Assembly (NCBI GenBank): GCA_950295325.1
Contig: OX485807.1
Coordinates: forward strand, 34,566,440 to 34,630,439
Reading direction: 5' to 3'
Source: Polytrichum commune
Lineage: Eukaryota > Streptophyta > Polytrichopsida > Polytrichales > Polytrichaceae
Length of the DNA stretch: 64,000 nucleotides
How positions within the stretch are numbered: the first letter of the stretch is position 1; the number at the start of each line of letters is the position of its first letter. Under the pieces are notes generated by a model. It worked only from the letters and a program-made list of their open reading frames with translations. It was not told the origin of the DNA and did no database searches. A program made the position numbers and the translations under genes. Positions 24,521 through 35,590 of the stretch are shown here, piece by piece.

Positions 24521-24904
24521 CTACCAACCACTACACAAATATACTGTACTTAAGGTCATATGATATTTTATGTTACCGGGGTATCTTTTTCTAATGACTT
24601 TATTCAACTTACTTTTAGTTCATCCACTGCCCAAAACTCTACATGCTCCATGGGGCTGCTAATGTACCAAATGTGTGCATGCTCTTGCTCACCCACTCTT
24701 TTGTGGCATTATGTATGAAATCCATACCAATTATTGAAACCAAGTTTGGTACATTTTGCATCCTAACATTATTGTAATGAAATATTGTCACGGATTATTG
24801 AAATTTGGATGAGATTCACTTAGTGAGTGACATTAATCGTGAAATTATTAATCTATAATTCCCAAAGAAATCCTACAAGAAATGACAAACAATGTTACAA
24901 TTAG

Positions 24905-25403
24905 GGCCACTTCACACACGAGATTGAGAGCCCGTGACCATGACACTTCAAGCACTCTCATTGGTGGATAAGGCGGAGCCGGTCCAAGTTTGCTTCACAC
25001 TACGCTTGAGGGACCAATGGAGTATGCGAATACAAGATGGATGTAAAGTCTACATGGATTCCTACATGGCATTGAATAGATCATGTTTCACGGTCACTTG
25101 GACTACTTTAAAAAACCCACCTCTTGGAGGTAGGCCAAACACAAAACGGGGAGACCATGGCACTCTGAATGCTCACAACCATTGGTTTAGTTTATTTTAT
25201 AATGTGTGAGGACCCGCATGAATAGAAATTCATTGACAAAGCATTTGGTTGAGGGCCCGGTCACATATGGCTTCACACTACACTTGAAGATCGGTGACCA
25301 CACTACATGATTTTGGAGGTGTGTTGTGACGGCCTTTGGACACTTTCTTTTGGGCTCTCACAATTTCATGGTCACGGCTCTTGGCTCGCGTGTGAAGTGG
25401 CCC
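24905..25403 (-). mobile_element. Harbinger-type MITE, family A (nested), TTA duplication
   Basis: GGGCCACTTCACACACGAG at the left and GCGTGTGAAGTGGCCC at the right; TTA lies at 24902-24904 and 25404-25406. It is 499 bp and noncoding, inserted in a B3 MITE. The ends are nearly perfect, so this is a relatively young copy. Confidence 0.85.
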
Positions 25404-25473
25404 TTAGATACAATATTGGTGACACTACACAAGTGATCTACAATTGATATTGAGCAAGACAGAGAACTAGAAT

Positions 25474-25674
25474 CGGTCCAAGACGACCCTAAACTACCGG
25501 ATGATGATGGGGAGATACCCAAATCTCAAGGAAGAGGTTGGCGGTTCGATTCCCGACTATGAAATCTCCTATGTACTTGAGGGAAAACTTGCCAGGTGGT
25601 CAACCGCCTCCTGTACTTTGGCGCTAGCCTATCGGCCTTCTATCTCAACCAAAAAAAAAGAAAAAAAGAAAAAA
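25474..25674 (+). mobile_element. tRNA-derived SINE (full length, A-rich tail)
   Basis: The head CGGTCCAAGACGACCCTAAA is followed by a B-box GGTTCGATTCC at 25543-25553, a body ending TCGGCCTTCTATCTCAACC, and an A9-G-A7-G type tail. AGAAT flanks both sides (25469-25473 and 25675-25679), possibly extended to AGAATYGGT. The B-box supports tRNA ancestry; the A-box is not certain. Confidence 0.8.
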
Positions 25675-25779
25675 AGAATTGGTGACACTAAATACAACAT
25701 TTACTGTAGTAAACTTTCTTCGAAGCAACCAAAACAAAACATGACACGGCCAAGTTACCTGCCATAGTTACTCCGACTG

Positions 25780-25935
25780 ACGGAGTGACTAGGTAAGTGA
25801 GGGGGGGGGGGGAAAGGTGCGTAAGTTACCGGGGCGGAGCGGGAGTTACTAGAGGAGTGGTGAGTTACTAGTAGGGTGCCTTGGCTCTCTCTCACCTTTC
25901 TCTTTCACTCTCTTTCTCTTTCTCTGTGCGTGTGT
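25780..25935 (+). promoter_or_regulatory. Core promoter / pyrimidine-patch region of CID copy A
   Basis: Immediately upstream of the leader are GC-rich DNA and repeated TTACTAG-type words (for example GAGTTACTAGTAGGG near 25870), then a CT-rich Y patch (25885-25925). The same order, with a TTACTACTAGTAA word about 500 bp before the ATG, lies upstream of copy B at 59090-59110. Y patches are a recognised plant core-promoter element. I see no clear TATA box. The transcription start is not determined. Confidence 0.5.
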
Positions 25936-26037
25936 GTGTCTTTCAGTGTCTGTGCTGGTGCGTTCTCGGGCTTCTCCTCGCTTCGCTTCTCTTCCTGCGG
26001 AAACACTCCATCTCCTCCCCTGCCTGCGTGTGCCAAC

Positions 26038-26081
26038 GGGTTGGGGTTGGGGTTGGGGTTGTGGGGTGGGGACGGATCTGG
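26038..26081 (+). promoter_or_regulatory. G-quadruplex-capable GGGGTT tract in the CID-A leader
   Basis: Five or more runs of three to four G are separated by TT or T inside the probable 5' UTR, about 215-255 nt upstream of the start codon. On the RNA strand this fits the general G3+N1-7 quadruplex pattern. Copy B has a weaker counterpart at about 59394-59430. An effect on translation is inference. Confidence 0.5.
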
Positions 26082-26143
26082 GGTTGGGAGGGGCGGGCGA
26101 GGGAAGTAGAGGAGGAGGAAGGAAGGAAGGCAGGCGCAAGGAG

Positions 26144-26230
26144 ATGCGGGAGGAGGGGGAGGGGCGTGGGGTGGTGGGGAGCAGCAGCGGGGGTCAGGGA
26201 ATTGGGGGGACGGAGGAGCGAGGGAGGTGA
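26144..26230 (+). CDS. Upstream ORF in the CID-A leader (28 aa)
   Basis: An ATG 150 nt before the main start opens a 28-codon frame beginning MREEGEGRG and ending at TGA 26228-26230. A second 7-codon uORF (MERKGRE) starts at 26230, overlapping that stop as TGATG. Copy B has a matching uORF that begins MREEEEG and ends in the related MGRKGRE. The leader is purine-rich, so amino-acid resemblance may only reflect nucleotide conservation. It would act only if transcription starts upstream, as the Y patch implies. Confidence 0.4.
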   Translation: MREEGEGRGVVGSSSGGQGIGGTEERGR

Positions 26231-26293
26231 TGGAAAGAAAGGGGAGAGAGTGAGGGGGAAGGGGAGGCGAGGAGGGGCGCAGGGGCAGGGGAA

Positions 26294-29200
26294 ATGGCGG
26301 TGGCTGACAATGCTGGGATAGGCATCGCGATGAACATGGTGTCCATGAGCAGGAGCTATCCCCTGATTTCGTTGGAGGTCACCGAGAGCGCGGCCGATCA
26401 GCTGTACGAGCAGCAAATGATGCATCAACAGCAACAGCAACAACAGCAGCAGGTTCAGCATCAAGTTCAGCAACAGATGCAGCAGCAGCAACAGATGCAG
26501 CAGCAACAACAGATGCAGCAACAGCAACAACTCCAGCAGCAGCAGCAGCAGCAGAATCAGGCACCTCAGAATCAAACTAATCCCTCGCAGAAACAGGTAG
26601 CATCAGGTCAGGGGCAGGTAGCTCCTGCTACTGCTGCGGACCAGCAGCAACAGGTGCCGCGGGCAAACGGCACCACAAATGGGCATGTGAAGAGCGAGAA
26701 TGAAGGGGAGGAGGAGGAGGGCACCACTGTAGACGCGCACAGTAATGGGAGCAACGACAGTATGCGGGAGCTGGAGGACCTGTTGACGAAGTTGAATCCT
26801 TTGGCGAAGGAGTTTGTGCCTCCCTCGCTAGCGGATGCGAGCACCACTGCCTCATCCGCTGCCTCCTCAAAGGCGCAGCAACCCCGGAAGGTAGGGCTCC
26901 ATTCCTTTATTTTTTTATGTAGTGGGGAATGCACTTGGGTTACTGTGGGTGCTGCGACCTTCGGTGTCCCGATCGTGATCGCCCAGATTTGGTACACTCG
27001 AAACAAGGGCGACGGGGCGCAATTAAGGCGACACTCTTTTTTGTTCGTTTTTGGTTGCCGCAATGCGTAATCTTTAGGGATGTGTGCTGATCCATGGTGT
27101 CGGCCATGTGATAGCAGAAGAATGGATACAGCGGGACCAACAAGAGGCGAGTGAACAGCCGAACAAGTCGTGCTCAGCGAGAGGATAGTATCCGCAGGAC
27201 AGTGTACGTGTCGGACATAGACCAACAGGTATGAGATCTCCTCCATAGCCTTAGGGCAGTGTGGTTGCCGAATGAGCTGGGAATTAGATCTAATTGGCTA
27301 AAATTTGTTCACTCGCTTTGTCATCTAAGGAGTTTGGAGAATGCAATGTAGAGCTGCACATTGCACACCTGCCGTACCTTGAAAGTTACAAACTCGCAGT
27401 TGCAAACGGATCGCATCTTGGAACACCCCTATCCTGCTCTCGGATAAGGTTCAAAAAATGACTTTTTGATCAGATAAGTTGTGTCAGAGGAGCCAAATTT
27501 GGGTGTGAATTTGGGATATGGGCCGGCATGGAGCTCTCGCCAGGAGGGTTAATCTTCACAACCCACATTGGATTGTGAATTACCAAATCTATAATCTGGT
27601 TTTGCGGACTAAGATGACTTTGAGCACTTGGGGTTTGAGTGAATAGCATTGAGGTGCTCCCTTGAGCAGCCACTTTCATGATTAGTGGTATAACGGAATT
27701 CTCTTTGTGGGTATGAAGGTAATGATCTTATCGGAGACATCAGATTTCTGTAATCACGCTTTCTTAGAGGAGATTAGGCTAATGTATACATACTTTTAGA
27801 TACAAAACGAGTTCTTGTTATCTGGTTATGAGAAGATCGCTGATGAGTCATTGTAATTTGTATGTGGCATTTTGAAATAGGTTACAGAAGAACAACTTGC
27901 TGCTCTTTTCATTACTTGTGGCCAAGTAAGCATCATCTTCTTTAACTTGATTTTTGAATGATTGAGATGGAATTTTGTACTCAGGTTGTTTCTGCTGCTT
28001 TGTCTTTTTGAAAAAGCTATCATGAGTTGTACCTGCATTTGGAGGCCAGAATATAGGTTATCTCATATAGGCTCTCGGCAGTGGTATCATAGACTGAAGA
28101 ACCGGAAAATTTCTTGTTAATCCCATGATCTGCTATGTGAGTGGAGGCAATTGAAGCGCATGTATTTGCAGTATTCACATTCTCATTTTGGTTTGGAAGA
28201 AGGCGCGAATTTGTTTGTGATAGAGACATGGGTGTCACCCATATTAAGCTTGCAATTTGCTTCTGACTTGTTACTCTTTTGCAGGTTGTGGATTGTCGTG
28301 TCTGCGGAGATCCAAATTCAGTTCTTCGCTTTGCCTTTGTTGAATTTACTGATGAAGGTATGGATATGTGAATTGACTGGATTCTCTATAAGTACGTTGT
28401 GATACCATGATTTCTGATTTGATCCGACATGTGAACTGAAATTTGGAGTATGTATCTGATTGCTCTACTCTCTGATGATGAGTAGAGGGTGCAAGGGCAG
28501 CGCTGTGCCTTGCTGGCACCATGTTGGGATATTATCCTGTCCGAGTTCTACCATCCAAGACAGCAATTGTACCTGTGAATCCAACTTTCCTACCTCGGGT
28601 AAGCTTTCTGATTCAAATAGTTTCTGGTACTCTGGTTCTGTAAACAGTGAGAAATTGGAACTAGACTCGGCAGATCTTGGTCTTTCTACTTTGGAGTTTG
28701 TAGCTGGGAGATTGTCAAATCCTATGTCTTCAATAAACTATTCTTCCAGGCATTGAATTTAACCTGATATGGGAAATCAATCTTTGTGATTGAGGTATCA
28801 GTGATTGGTGAATAGAATGAGATATATCCATTCTGTCTTGAGGTTTTAGTTTACATGTGATAAATATTCGCTTGTAGGCTATGGTTGTGTGAACTGCATA
28901 GGAGATTGTGCGTGGTTAGATCTAACTGCTGTGATTTAGGTATGTGGTTATGTCCTTGGTTGCTTTTATCTGTACTTTGTTGTTTTCATGATACTTACAA
29001 GGTGTTTGTTGCATATGCAGTCTGAGGATGAGCGAGAAATGTGTGCACGCACCATCTACTGTACAAATATTGATAAGAAGGTGAAGTGGGAGTGGATTGT
29101 TTCTAAAATCTGTTGGGAGTGCAACGTTTGCTATGCACAGCTTCTCCTCTCTGCAAGTCTTCCTAGGATTGTTATAGTTGGAATGAAATGTGGAGATTGT

Positions 29201-30730
29201 ACATGAGGGCTGGGCTCTGAGCGTGCAGTGACTTGATGCAGGTGTCGCAGGCTGATGTAAAGCTCTTCTTTGAATCATTGTGTGGAGAGGTAAAATTTGG
29301 CACACCTTTGCTGAGATCTTGTCATTGCCTTGCTATGATTTACTGTAATTGGAAATAGTATTTGCAACATAAAGGGTTCATTTTATTTCATTTTAAAGGA
29401 GAGGTAATCTGATTTGACTTCTTTGAAATGTACAGGTTGCTCGACTGAGATTGTTGGGAGATTATCATCATTCTACACGCATTGCATTTGTGGAGTTTGT
29501 GATGGTGAGAAGGTCTTCCCTGGTAGTTGTTGGAGGCAGATCAGGTTGCTGCCTCATAAAATGTTGATGACAATAAGTACTCCATAGTTACATGTAGCAG
29601 TGTGATATTTATCAAGTTGAATCTGATCACCACATGAACTAGAGTGTGGAAGATAGTGCTTCTTGCACATGTTCTGATCAGTCAGTCAATATTGTCGTCC
29701 AGAAAAGGGCTGATCAGTCAGTCATCCGGATGATAGTATTGAATTTAGGTAAGGTCAAACACTAAAGTGTGCACAACAGAGTGCGATTTGGCCTGCTCTC
29801 TTGTGTTGACTAGTTCCTCTCTGTTTTCTTCATGTTGTCTAGTTCGTGGAGTCCATTATCAGGAAAGTCTAAACTTGTCTGACACAAGTTTTTTTATATC
29901 AAATGGTGATCATCAAATTATCAACTATTGTACTTGTAGTAAGTTGGTTGCATTGAGCTTGAACACATGATGTAGCACATTGTACTTTGGGTGTCAGCAA
30001 TCTGATAAAGTTTCAAAGAAGGCTGACACAGTGCTTTTACATGGCAGGCTGAAAGTGCTATGGCCGCTTTGAATTGCAGTGGTGCTATTTTGGGTTCCCT
30101 CCCAATAAGGTGATCAAATTTGACCTGCAACAGTCATGTCATTTGCCACTTGCATCCTTGTGGTAGGTTATATGCAAGAAAAACTAAAGCAAGCTTTGTA
30201 CTTAAAGCTACAGCAAGCACAAACGGATCGCACTTTTACATTAGAAGTCCCATTACGGAATTTTGGAATGCAAATGTAATCATCGGTTATCTTGTAAATG
30301 TCATGCAAATTGGAGCGGACACTGTGACATACCTTTTAAACTTGAAATGGAGCTCTAGCAAATGATTCATTTGCATCAGTAAACCATTGCATATAGAATC
30401 AGTGAAATATGGCATTGTTGTTTACGCCCTTTGTAAAAGGATAGGCCTTGTACTTCTGATTGTGAATGGAATGATAGTGTCACTGGCGCATATGTATTGC
30501 AAGCAGATTCCAAGTGATTTTGGAGAAGTTCAGTTATGCCCTGTATGTGTATTTCTTCTTGGTTTGAGGGAAATTCTTCAATTTCTGCTTGTTGTGGTTT
30601 GTGGAGTTTTCTGTTGCATGTTGAAGTTCAGAAGGTGTAATTTTGACAAGTGGTATTGTGTATGAAATGCAGAGTGAGCCCATCAAAGACACCAGTGAGG
30701 CCACGATCACCTCGCCCATCTATCCACTAA
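26294..30730 (+). CDS. CID: CID8-13-type PABP-interacting RNA-binding protein, copy A (10 coding exons, 411 aa)
   Basis: This is a plant CTC-interacting-domain protein of the CID8-13 class: a PAM2 motif contacts the MLLE domain of poly(A)-binding protein and two RRMs bind RNA. Exons, all bounded by GT-AG: 26294-26890, 27118-27228, 27881-27925, 28285-28357, 28486-28598, 29021-29080, 29242-29289, 29436-29504, 30048-30109, 30673-30730 (stop TAA). Residues 1-30 are conserved with copy B, 40-87 are mostly Gln, and 130-160 are acidic/Ser-rich. PAM2 lies at 167-179 (LNPLAKEFVPPSL, with the key L, A and F present), followed by a basic segment at 208-220. RRM1 has RNP2 VYVSDI at 228-233 and RNP1 RFAFVEFT at 266-273. 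RRM2 has RNP2 IYCTNI at 325-330 and RNP1 RIAFVEFV at 364-371. The C-terminus is a short R/S/P tail. The start is the first ATG of the open frame and is matched in copy B. The family function is established knowledge; the role in this organism is inferred. Confidence 0.95.
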
Positions 30731-31260
30731 ATTGCAGATATACTACTAGCAACTGGTGAGATCCAGATTGGCATCAAGTTGTTCTAACCTTGACAGCAGG
30801 CTTTTAGAAACTGCTGATAGCTCAACATCATCCATCAATCACTGGGATAGTCGGTCATTGTTCTTTTTGCTACATTTCCGGATTCTCAGTCTAAGCTGGG
30901 GCAGTGAAGCAATTTAGTCACAGCTTCCATCCAAATCCATGGAATCTGTGCCACTTCATCATCATCATCATCATCACCACCATCATCATCTGTTACTATT
31001 CATCTGCTTACAGGGATCTACTGTTCTGGCAGCTCTTCTTTCTGCCCTGTACTGCAGGATGCATGAGAGGAAAAGCATCATGAAAAGCTCTGAGATGTGG
31101 GAGGGCATCTCTCTCACTTGTATTGATACTCTGTGAGGCCACTGGAAAGAGGCAAGGGGGTATTTAGGGTCCCACATTTGTTCTCAGAAGTAGCAATTCC
31201 TTTCTTTCCTGTAGAGAGACCTCTGGCAAGTCACCCACTGAAATAATGGATTTCTGAATC
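30731..31260 (+). other. 3' UTR / downstream region of CID-A, with an (ATC)n microsatellite
   Basis: The sequence after the stop codon stays recognisably similar to that after copy B (shared phrases such as CTCAGTCTAAGCTGG near 30888 and 63477, and CCCAAGGCTTTA or CCTAAGGCTTTA near 31270 and 63853). It is therefore probably transcribed 3' UTR. An ATC/ACC microsatellite occupies 30957-30990. No canonical AATAAA is evident; plants often use degenerate signals. Confidence 0.5.
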
Positions 31261-33655
31261 CGCCATGCCTAAGGCTTTAATTTTTTTTTTAACTTAATTT
31301 ATTTGAAGCAGTAGCAGTGCCTTGCTTTCATCATGCCCTGTTTCTACCGTTTTCGTTTCCATTGCACACAGGTTCTTGGTGTGATCAAGTTTGAGAGGTA
31401 CTTGCTTAATAAGTCTCTCTTAATCAGTTCCGGATTAATAAGGAGACTTCCAGATATCAACATCAAATACTCTGAAAGTCTAGAGTCTCGAATGCCAGGA
31501 AAGTAGAGATTCTCTTCTGTAATATTATGCTACACTTATGTTGCTGAGCAGGAGTATGTCTATGCATTCGAACATATCCCTTCATAAATCCTTTTCACTT
31601 TCAGAAATAACCAGCGTGGGACTGGAGTATGGCATTACCTTATTCCATTCCAAAGTCTGCATATTTTTACTGACACTTGTAGGGTGTTGGTAGGATACCT
31701 GAGGATTTCTTTTGTTTTCGATATCATTAGGGGCCTACATGTATCCACGCAGTATTACCTCGGTATCAATTTGGCATAATAATTGGATCAATCCAAATAG
31801 TTCTTTGGGTACACAGATTCTCTCATTTTCTTACACTCATTAAGTATCAATAATTGACTGGTATTATAATGTATGTCATTTTATACCATCGTTGATATTG
31901 GTTATTTATATCATGCATTCATTGACACACTAGTTGAATATTGGTACAAACTCTGCTCCAAAGTATCTACCTAGTGTTTTGCATAGGTAGTGTTTTGTGA
32001 GCTGTATTGTCAGAATCAAGCCAACAGTAAGACCACGACAATTTGCGAGTCTTCTCCGATACAGGAACAGGTAGGTTGAAATATCGTTCAAAGATGCAGG
32101 CAGGCGTCCTGTGTCGGCCTTGCTGAACATTCAGACTAGGCTGGTCTGGTGCCCTAAACATGAGATGTAGAATGCCTGTCAGGACTTGTCTACATACTTC
32201 CAAGGGTATGAGAATTGAAGGGTGAGCATGATTTTGATTATTAGAAGTGTGGAATTACTAGAATTTTCTTTTACGCAAGATCAAGAGGATTCCAATGCCA
32301 CCAAAGCTGTACCATATCCAAAAGTTAGAAGGGTTTGAAGTTGCATTTGTAGGTGACCTACAATTGATACCTACATCAGATGTTCAAGGAGTGCATGTCT
32401 TCAAAATCAAGATGTACTTATTGTGGAAGATTTTTAGGTTTTGATTTTGGGTTTACTCCTGATGCTTTGGCAAGTTTAGGTATTTAGAGTGATCCAGTTT
32501 ACATGGTGGTTGTCTTGCTGGATTAGCTTTTCAAAGGAGATATGAACGTCATGCAAATCAAAATATTTGGAGTACTGTATGTTTCGACGTCTTACATCAA
32601 GCTATTGCGAATCATATCTGGCTATTGTTTTGTGATGCCCATCATGGTCATGCCCCACCTGTTGCATGGGATAAAGCACTCTTTGGATAACCTATTATGA
32701 CATGGCCTAGAACCTTATGATCGTGAGAATGTGGTTTACAAGTGATATCCCACTCTTGCTTCTACTATCATATATACAATACGTTACATTGTGGATTGGG
32801 AAATCCATTGCCTTACTATTAAGTTGGAGGCTCTTCTCACTTGTTTGTGTCATGGTGTGGTACATGATAAGTTCAAAACGTGTGCACATAGATCATGCAA
32901 TGCCAACACTTGGTTTCTACTTTTTGGGAACCATGTTACATATGTTTTTCGTCCATTGTACCCTCAAATTTAGGTGTCCGTATTAGTTGATAAAGTGGAA
33001 TACGTGCACCTACCTTTACACTTTCCATTGTGGATATATGTGTCACTTCCTCTAAATTCCCTACATGCTTTTGGAGCTCGAATTGAAATTGCACATTGGC
33101 TATCTTGAACTTTTGACATTGTTGTTTGGGGAAGATAATGCTTCTTGACACCCATACTGAGAAAATAAAATGAAGAAAACACAATGAAGATTTTATATCA
33201 TGCATTATAAAGCTAGAATATAATATGAAATTGGTGAAAGCATGTAGGATTTAAAGAGGCTCAATGAACAACCTATATACACGTTCTCATCATGCCTTAA
33301 ATTTGTCTATTTTACATCAAGGGTTTGAAACCATTTGTTGGGTACTTTGTTCAAAGTCAATAAGAAAATAAAATCTATTAATATGCAACATCATTGATGA
33401 ATATACTAAACAAGGGGGTAACTAGCATTCCACAAGAGCATTTGGTGGGATGAAAGAGTGGGTTTCATTAAATTTTCAAATTAAGACAAAAATTGCAAAA
33501 ATTAGGGTATTGGAAATTTCATTTTCAGAATATAATATGTAAATATTCTAAGAAAATTGTGTATAATATCTCATAAACTTTTGCATAATGGTCATAGCCC
33601 CTAAATATACCCCATTATCGCACATGACCTCTTAAAAGTGTTTGTTGAATTCACA
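31261..33655. other. Intergenic, between CID-A and the Harbinger derivative
   Basis: Sequence beyond the 3' flank of CID-A. Nothing resembling a conserved protein, RNA gene or terminal repeat is visible; ORFs are under 90 codons and overlap on both strands (for example 32717-32986 and 32936-33205). Confidence 0.4.
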
Positions 33656-33662
33656 TACCTTA

Positions 33663-34737
33663 GGGGCAGTTTACACTATGGACCATGAAGTCGTCCCACG
33701 GCCGTCTAAGCGATGTGATTGGACGTTGAAGTCGTCCCGGGATGACTTGGGTTTACACCAAGGAAAAAATGGCAGAGTGACCACGGAGGTTGAGGTCCAC
33801 AAAATATAATTTTTTAAGCCTACTCTATCCACTACCATGGTCCAACGGGTTTTCCGTTGGGACAAGCAAAAGAGGTGGTCCGGGAAAAACAACAAGGGCC
33901 CATGTCAGAAAAATGCCGTTTTAATGCCGTTTTAATGATTTTTTGATTTTTTAATGATTTTTTTAAACTTGATTAATGATTTTCTTTGGCTACAGTTAGA
34001 AGGTTGTAATATTGTAAATACATATTTCCGTTATGGTTGAAAGCACAGTAGAAAAGGCCCGTTTTTTTGCAAGTAACCCTAAATTAAGTTTTTTTTTCTT
34101 CTTCTCAAATACGAACCTAACCTCTCACACAAAAATCTGAATGTATTGTGTGTCACTCGAGTTCGCTTTCTAAATTCATTCTCCGTCCATGAACCCAACA
34201 ATAAGCGGTCTACGAATCCAATCATCCGTTCTTGATTCCATATACTCCTCTCTCTATACCCCATATTCTCATAAACCAAGCTCAAAATTGCTAACTTCTC
34301 CCATTCTCCTTGCAAAATCAACGCTTGAATGTCTACCACATGCTTTACGAGCATGTACAAAAACATGTACAATCTTAAAAGCAAAACAAATGTCCTCCTC
34401 CTCTCCTCCATTGCTTGCTGAAATTTTAGGTTCAAGCAAGCGAAAACTACAAGACAAATGAAGAGAAAAGAAGTGAAGAGAAGAGAAGTCAATAGAAGTG
34501 AAGAGAATGGTCAAACTTGATTTTTTTTCCAAAAACTGCCTTTTTTTTATTAAAAAATTAGTACCTCCACTTTTTGGTGCATGGTCATTCTTCATGGTCC
34601 ACATTCGGTTTACACCTAGTGAAGGGCCCATGAACCATGAAAACTAATATTTTAGTAACTCGGACCATGGAAGTCATCCCACGCAAAATAGGCCTCTTAC
34701 ATGGGACGACTTCATGGTCCATAGTGTAAACCGCCCC
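33663..34737 (-). mobile_element. PIF/Harbinger deletion derivative, 1075 bp, TTA duplication
   Basis: The terminal inverted repeats begin GGGGCAGTTTACACTATGGA (left) and, on the other strand, GGGGCGGTTTACACTATGGA (right), extending through CCATGAAGTCGTCCCA (about 36 bp). TTA flanks it at 33660-33662 and 34738-34740. It contains a transposase N-terminus (34411-34079) but no DDE domain, so it is a non-autonomous internal-deletion product. Confidence 0.85.
34079..34411 (-). pseudogene. Truncated Harbinger transposase N-terminus (110 aa)
   Basis: The frame starts MEERRRTF at 34411 and reaches a stop after SYLRRRKKN. The segment around residues 65-105 (FVDRLLLGSWTENEFRKRTR, then HNTFRFLCERLGSYL) matches the region just before the DDE nuclease domain in plant PIF/Harbinger transposases. 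The catalytic D-D-E part is deleted. A purine-rich GAGAAG leader precedes the ATG on the minus strand. It might act as a dominant fragment or do nothing; there is no evidence of expression. Confidence 0.65.
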
Positions 34738-34740
34738 TTA

Positions 34741-35590
34741 GTTCCAAATTGTGTTATTCAATATCCATGGGTAGGTATGATAGAGAGAGCAATACTTACA
34801 CCCTTTTGGCTTTCCTTTATCACTCCTTTCCTATTGCTCTAGAGGGCTCTCTATTCCGACACATTATGGCACATGTAAAGATGAAATGGGGAGCCCTATA
34901 ATGGTATACATTTTCCTTGCAATTGTCTTGTTTTGGTCAAGTAACTATTGGATCTTTTCAAATCTTATTGAAACAAACCAAATTTTCTTCTTATATCTTC
35001 GTGATGGAATCGGTTCCCATGAACGATTTTAAAACATGTTAGTGATAATGGATTGGATTGCCCTTGACATCAAGGGTAGTATAAAAATTCCAAGTTGGTT
35101 GGGATGCACCCTTTGTCAATAAAGGCTTGATAAGCATCATAGACACATAAATTGGACCAAGTGCAATGAATGTTGGTCTAGTATTGATATTTTATGGGTA
35201 TGTCAAAGTGAGAATATCTTTGTATACTCGTGTTATCATTTTGGGTCAATACTATTCTAAACCAAATTGATACTAGGGCAAGTTAACCAAGGTATAAAGA
35301 TTCTTACAAGTTATATAGACTTGAATGGTGTCATAAACAAAAATATCATCAAAACCCCATATTCTATGATATCACAAAAATATGAATTTCTCGTCGTAAT
35401 ACTCAAATGGATTTTAAGAAAAAGACAATAACATACCAACATTGGTTGTGATGTTGAGTTTGGTAAAACAATGTTGTACTTGAAAAAGAAAAGAAGAATG
35501 TCAGTCCAACTGGCGTGATATTGACTCATTACCATCCCCTTAAGTAGTCTGATTGGAGGAGTAAGAGGGGGATGGGATAATGCCTATCTT
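34741..35590. other. Intergenic; family C repeat fragment
   Basis: 35120-35400 carries the family C phrases GGTATGTCAAAGTGAGAATA, GGGTCAATACTATTCTAAAC and GATACTAGGGCAAG. A small inverted pair GGGCTCTCTATTCC and GAAATGGGGAGCCC lies at 34844-34895. No gene. Confidence 0.45.

Larger units (their letters stand above)
24523..25709. mobile_element. MITE type B3 interrupted by a family A MITE and a SINE
   Basis: The outer ends are CACTACACAAATATACTGTA (left) and GACACTAAATACAACATTTACTG (right). Removing the Harbinger MITE (24905-25403) and the SINE (25474-25674) restores a B3-like element of about 490 bp, including the hallmark TGATATTGAGCAAGAC. The nesting order is therefore readable: B3 is the oldest. 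Confidence 0.7.

Noticed and set aside
25943-26575. 210-codon Leu/Pro-rich minus-strand ORF opposite CID-A exon 1
   Set aside because: It is the antisense shadow of the CAG/CAA poly-Gln tract and the purine-rich leader. The plus-strand frame has conserved domains, splice sites and a paralogue.
27470-30365. Many 60-130-codon ORFs on both strands within CID-A (and the same in CID-B)
   Set aside because: They lie in introns or run across exon-intron borders in the wrong frame. The spliced model explains all conserved coding sequence.
30939-31136. Poly-His ORF (MESVPL followed by 11 His)
   Set aside because: It is a translation of the ATC/ACC microsatellite in the probable 3' UTR of CID-A. There is no equivalent in copy B.
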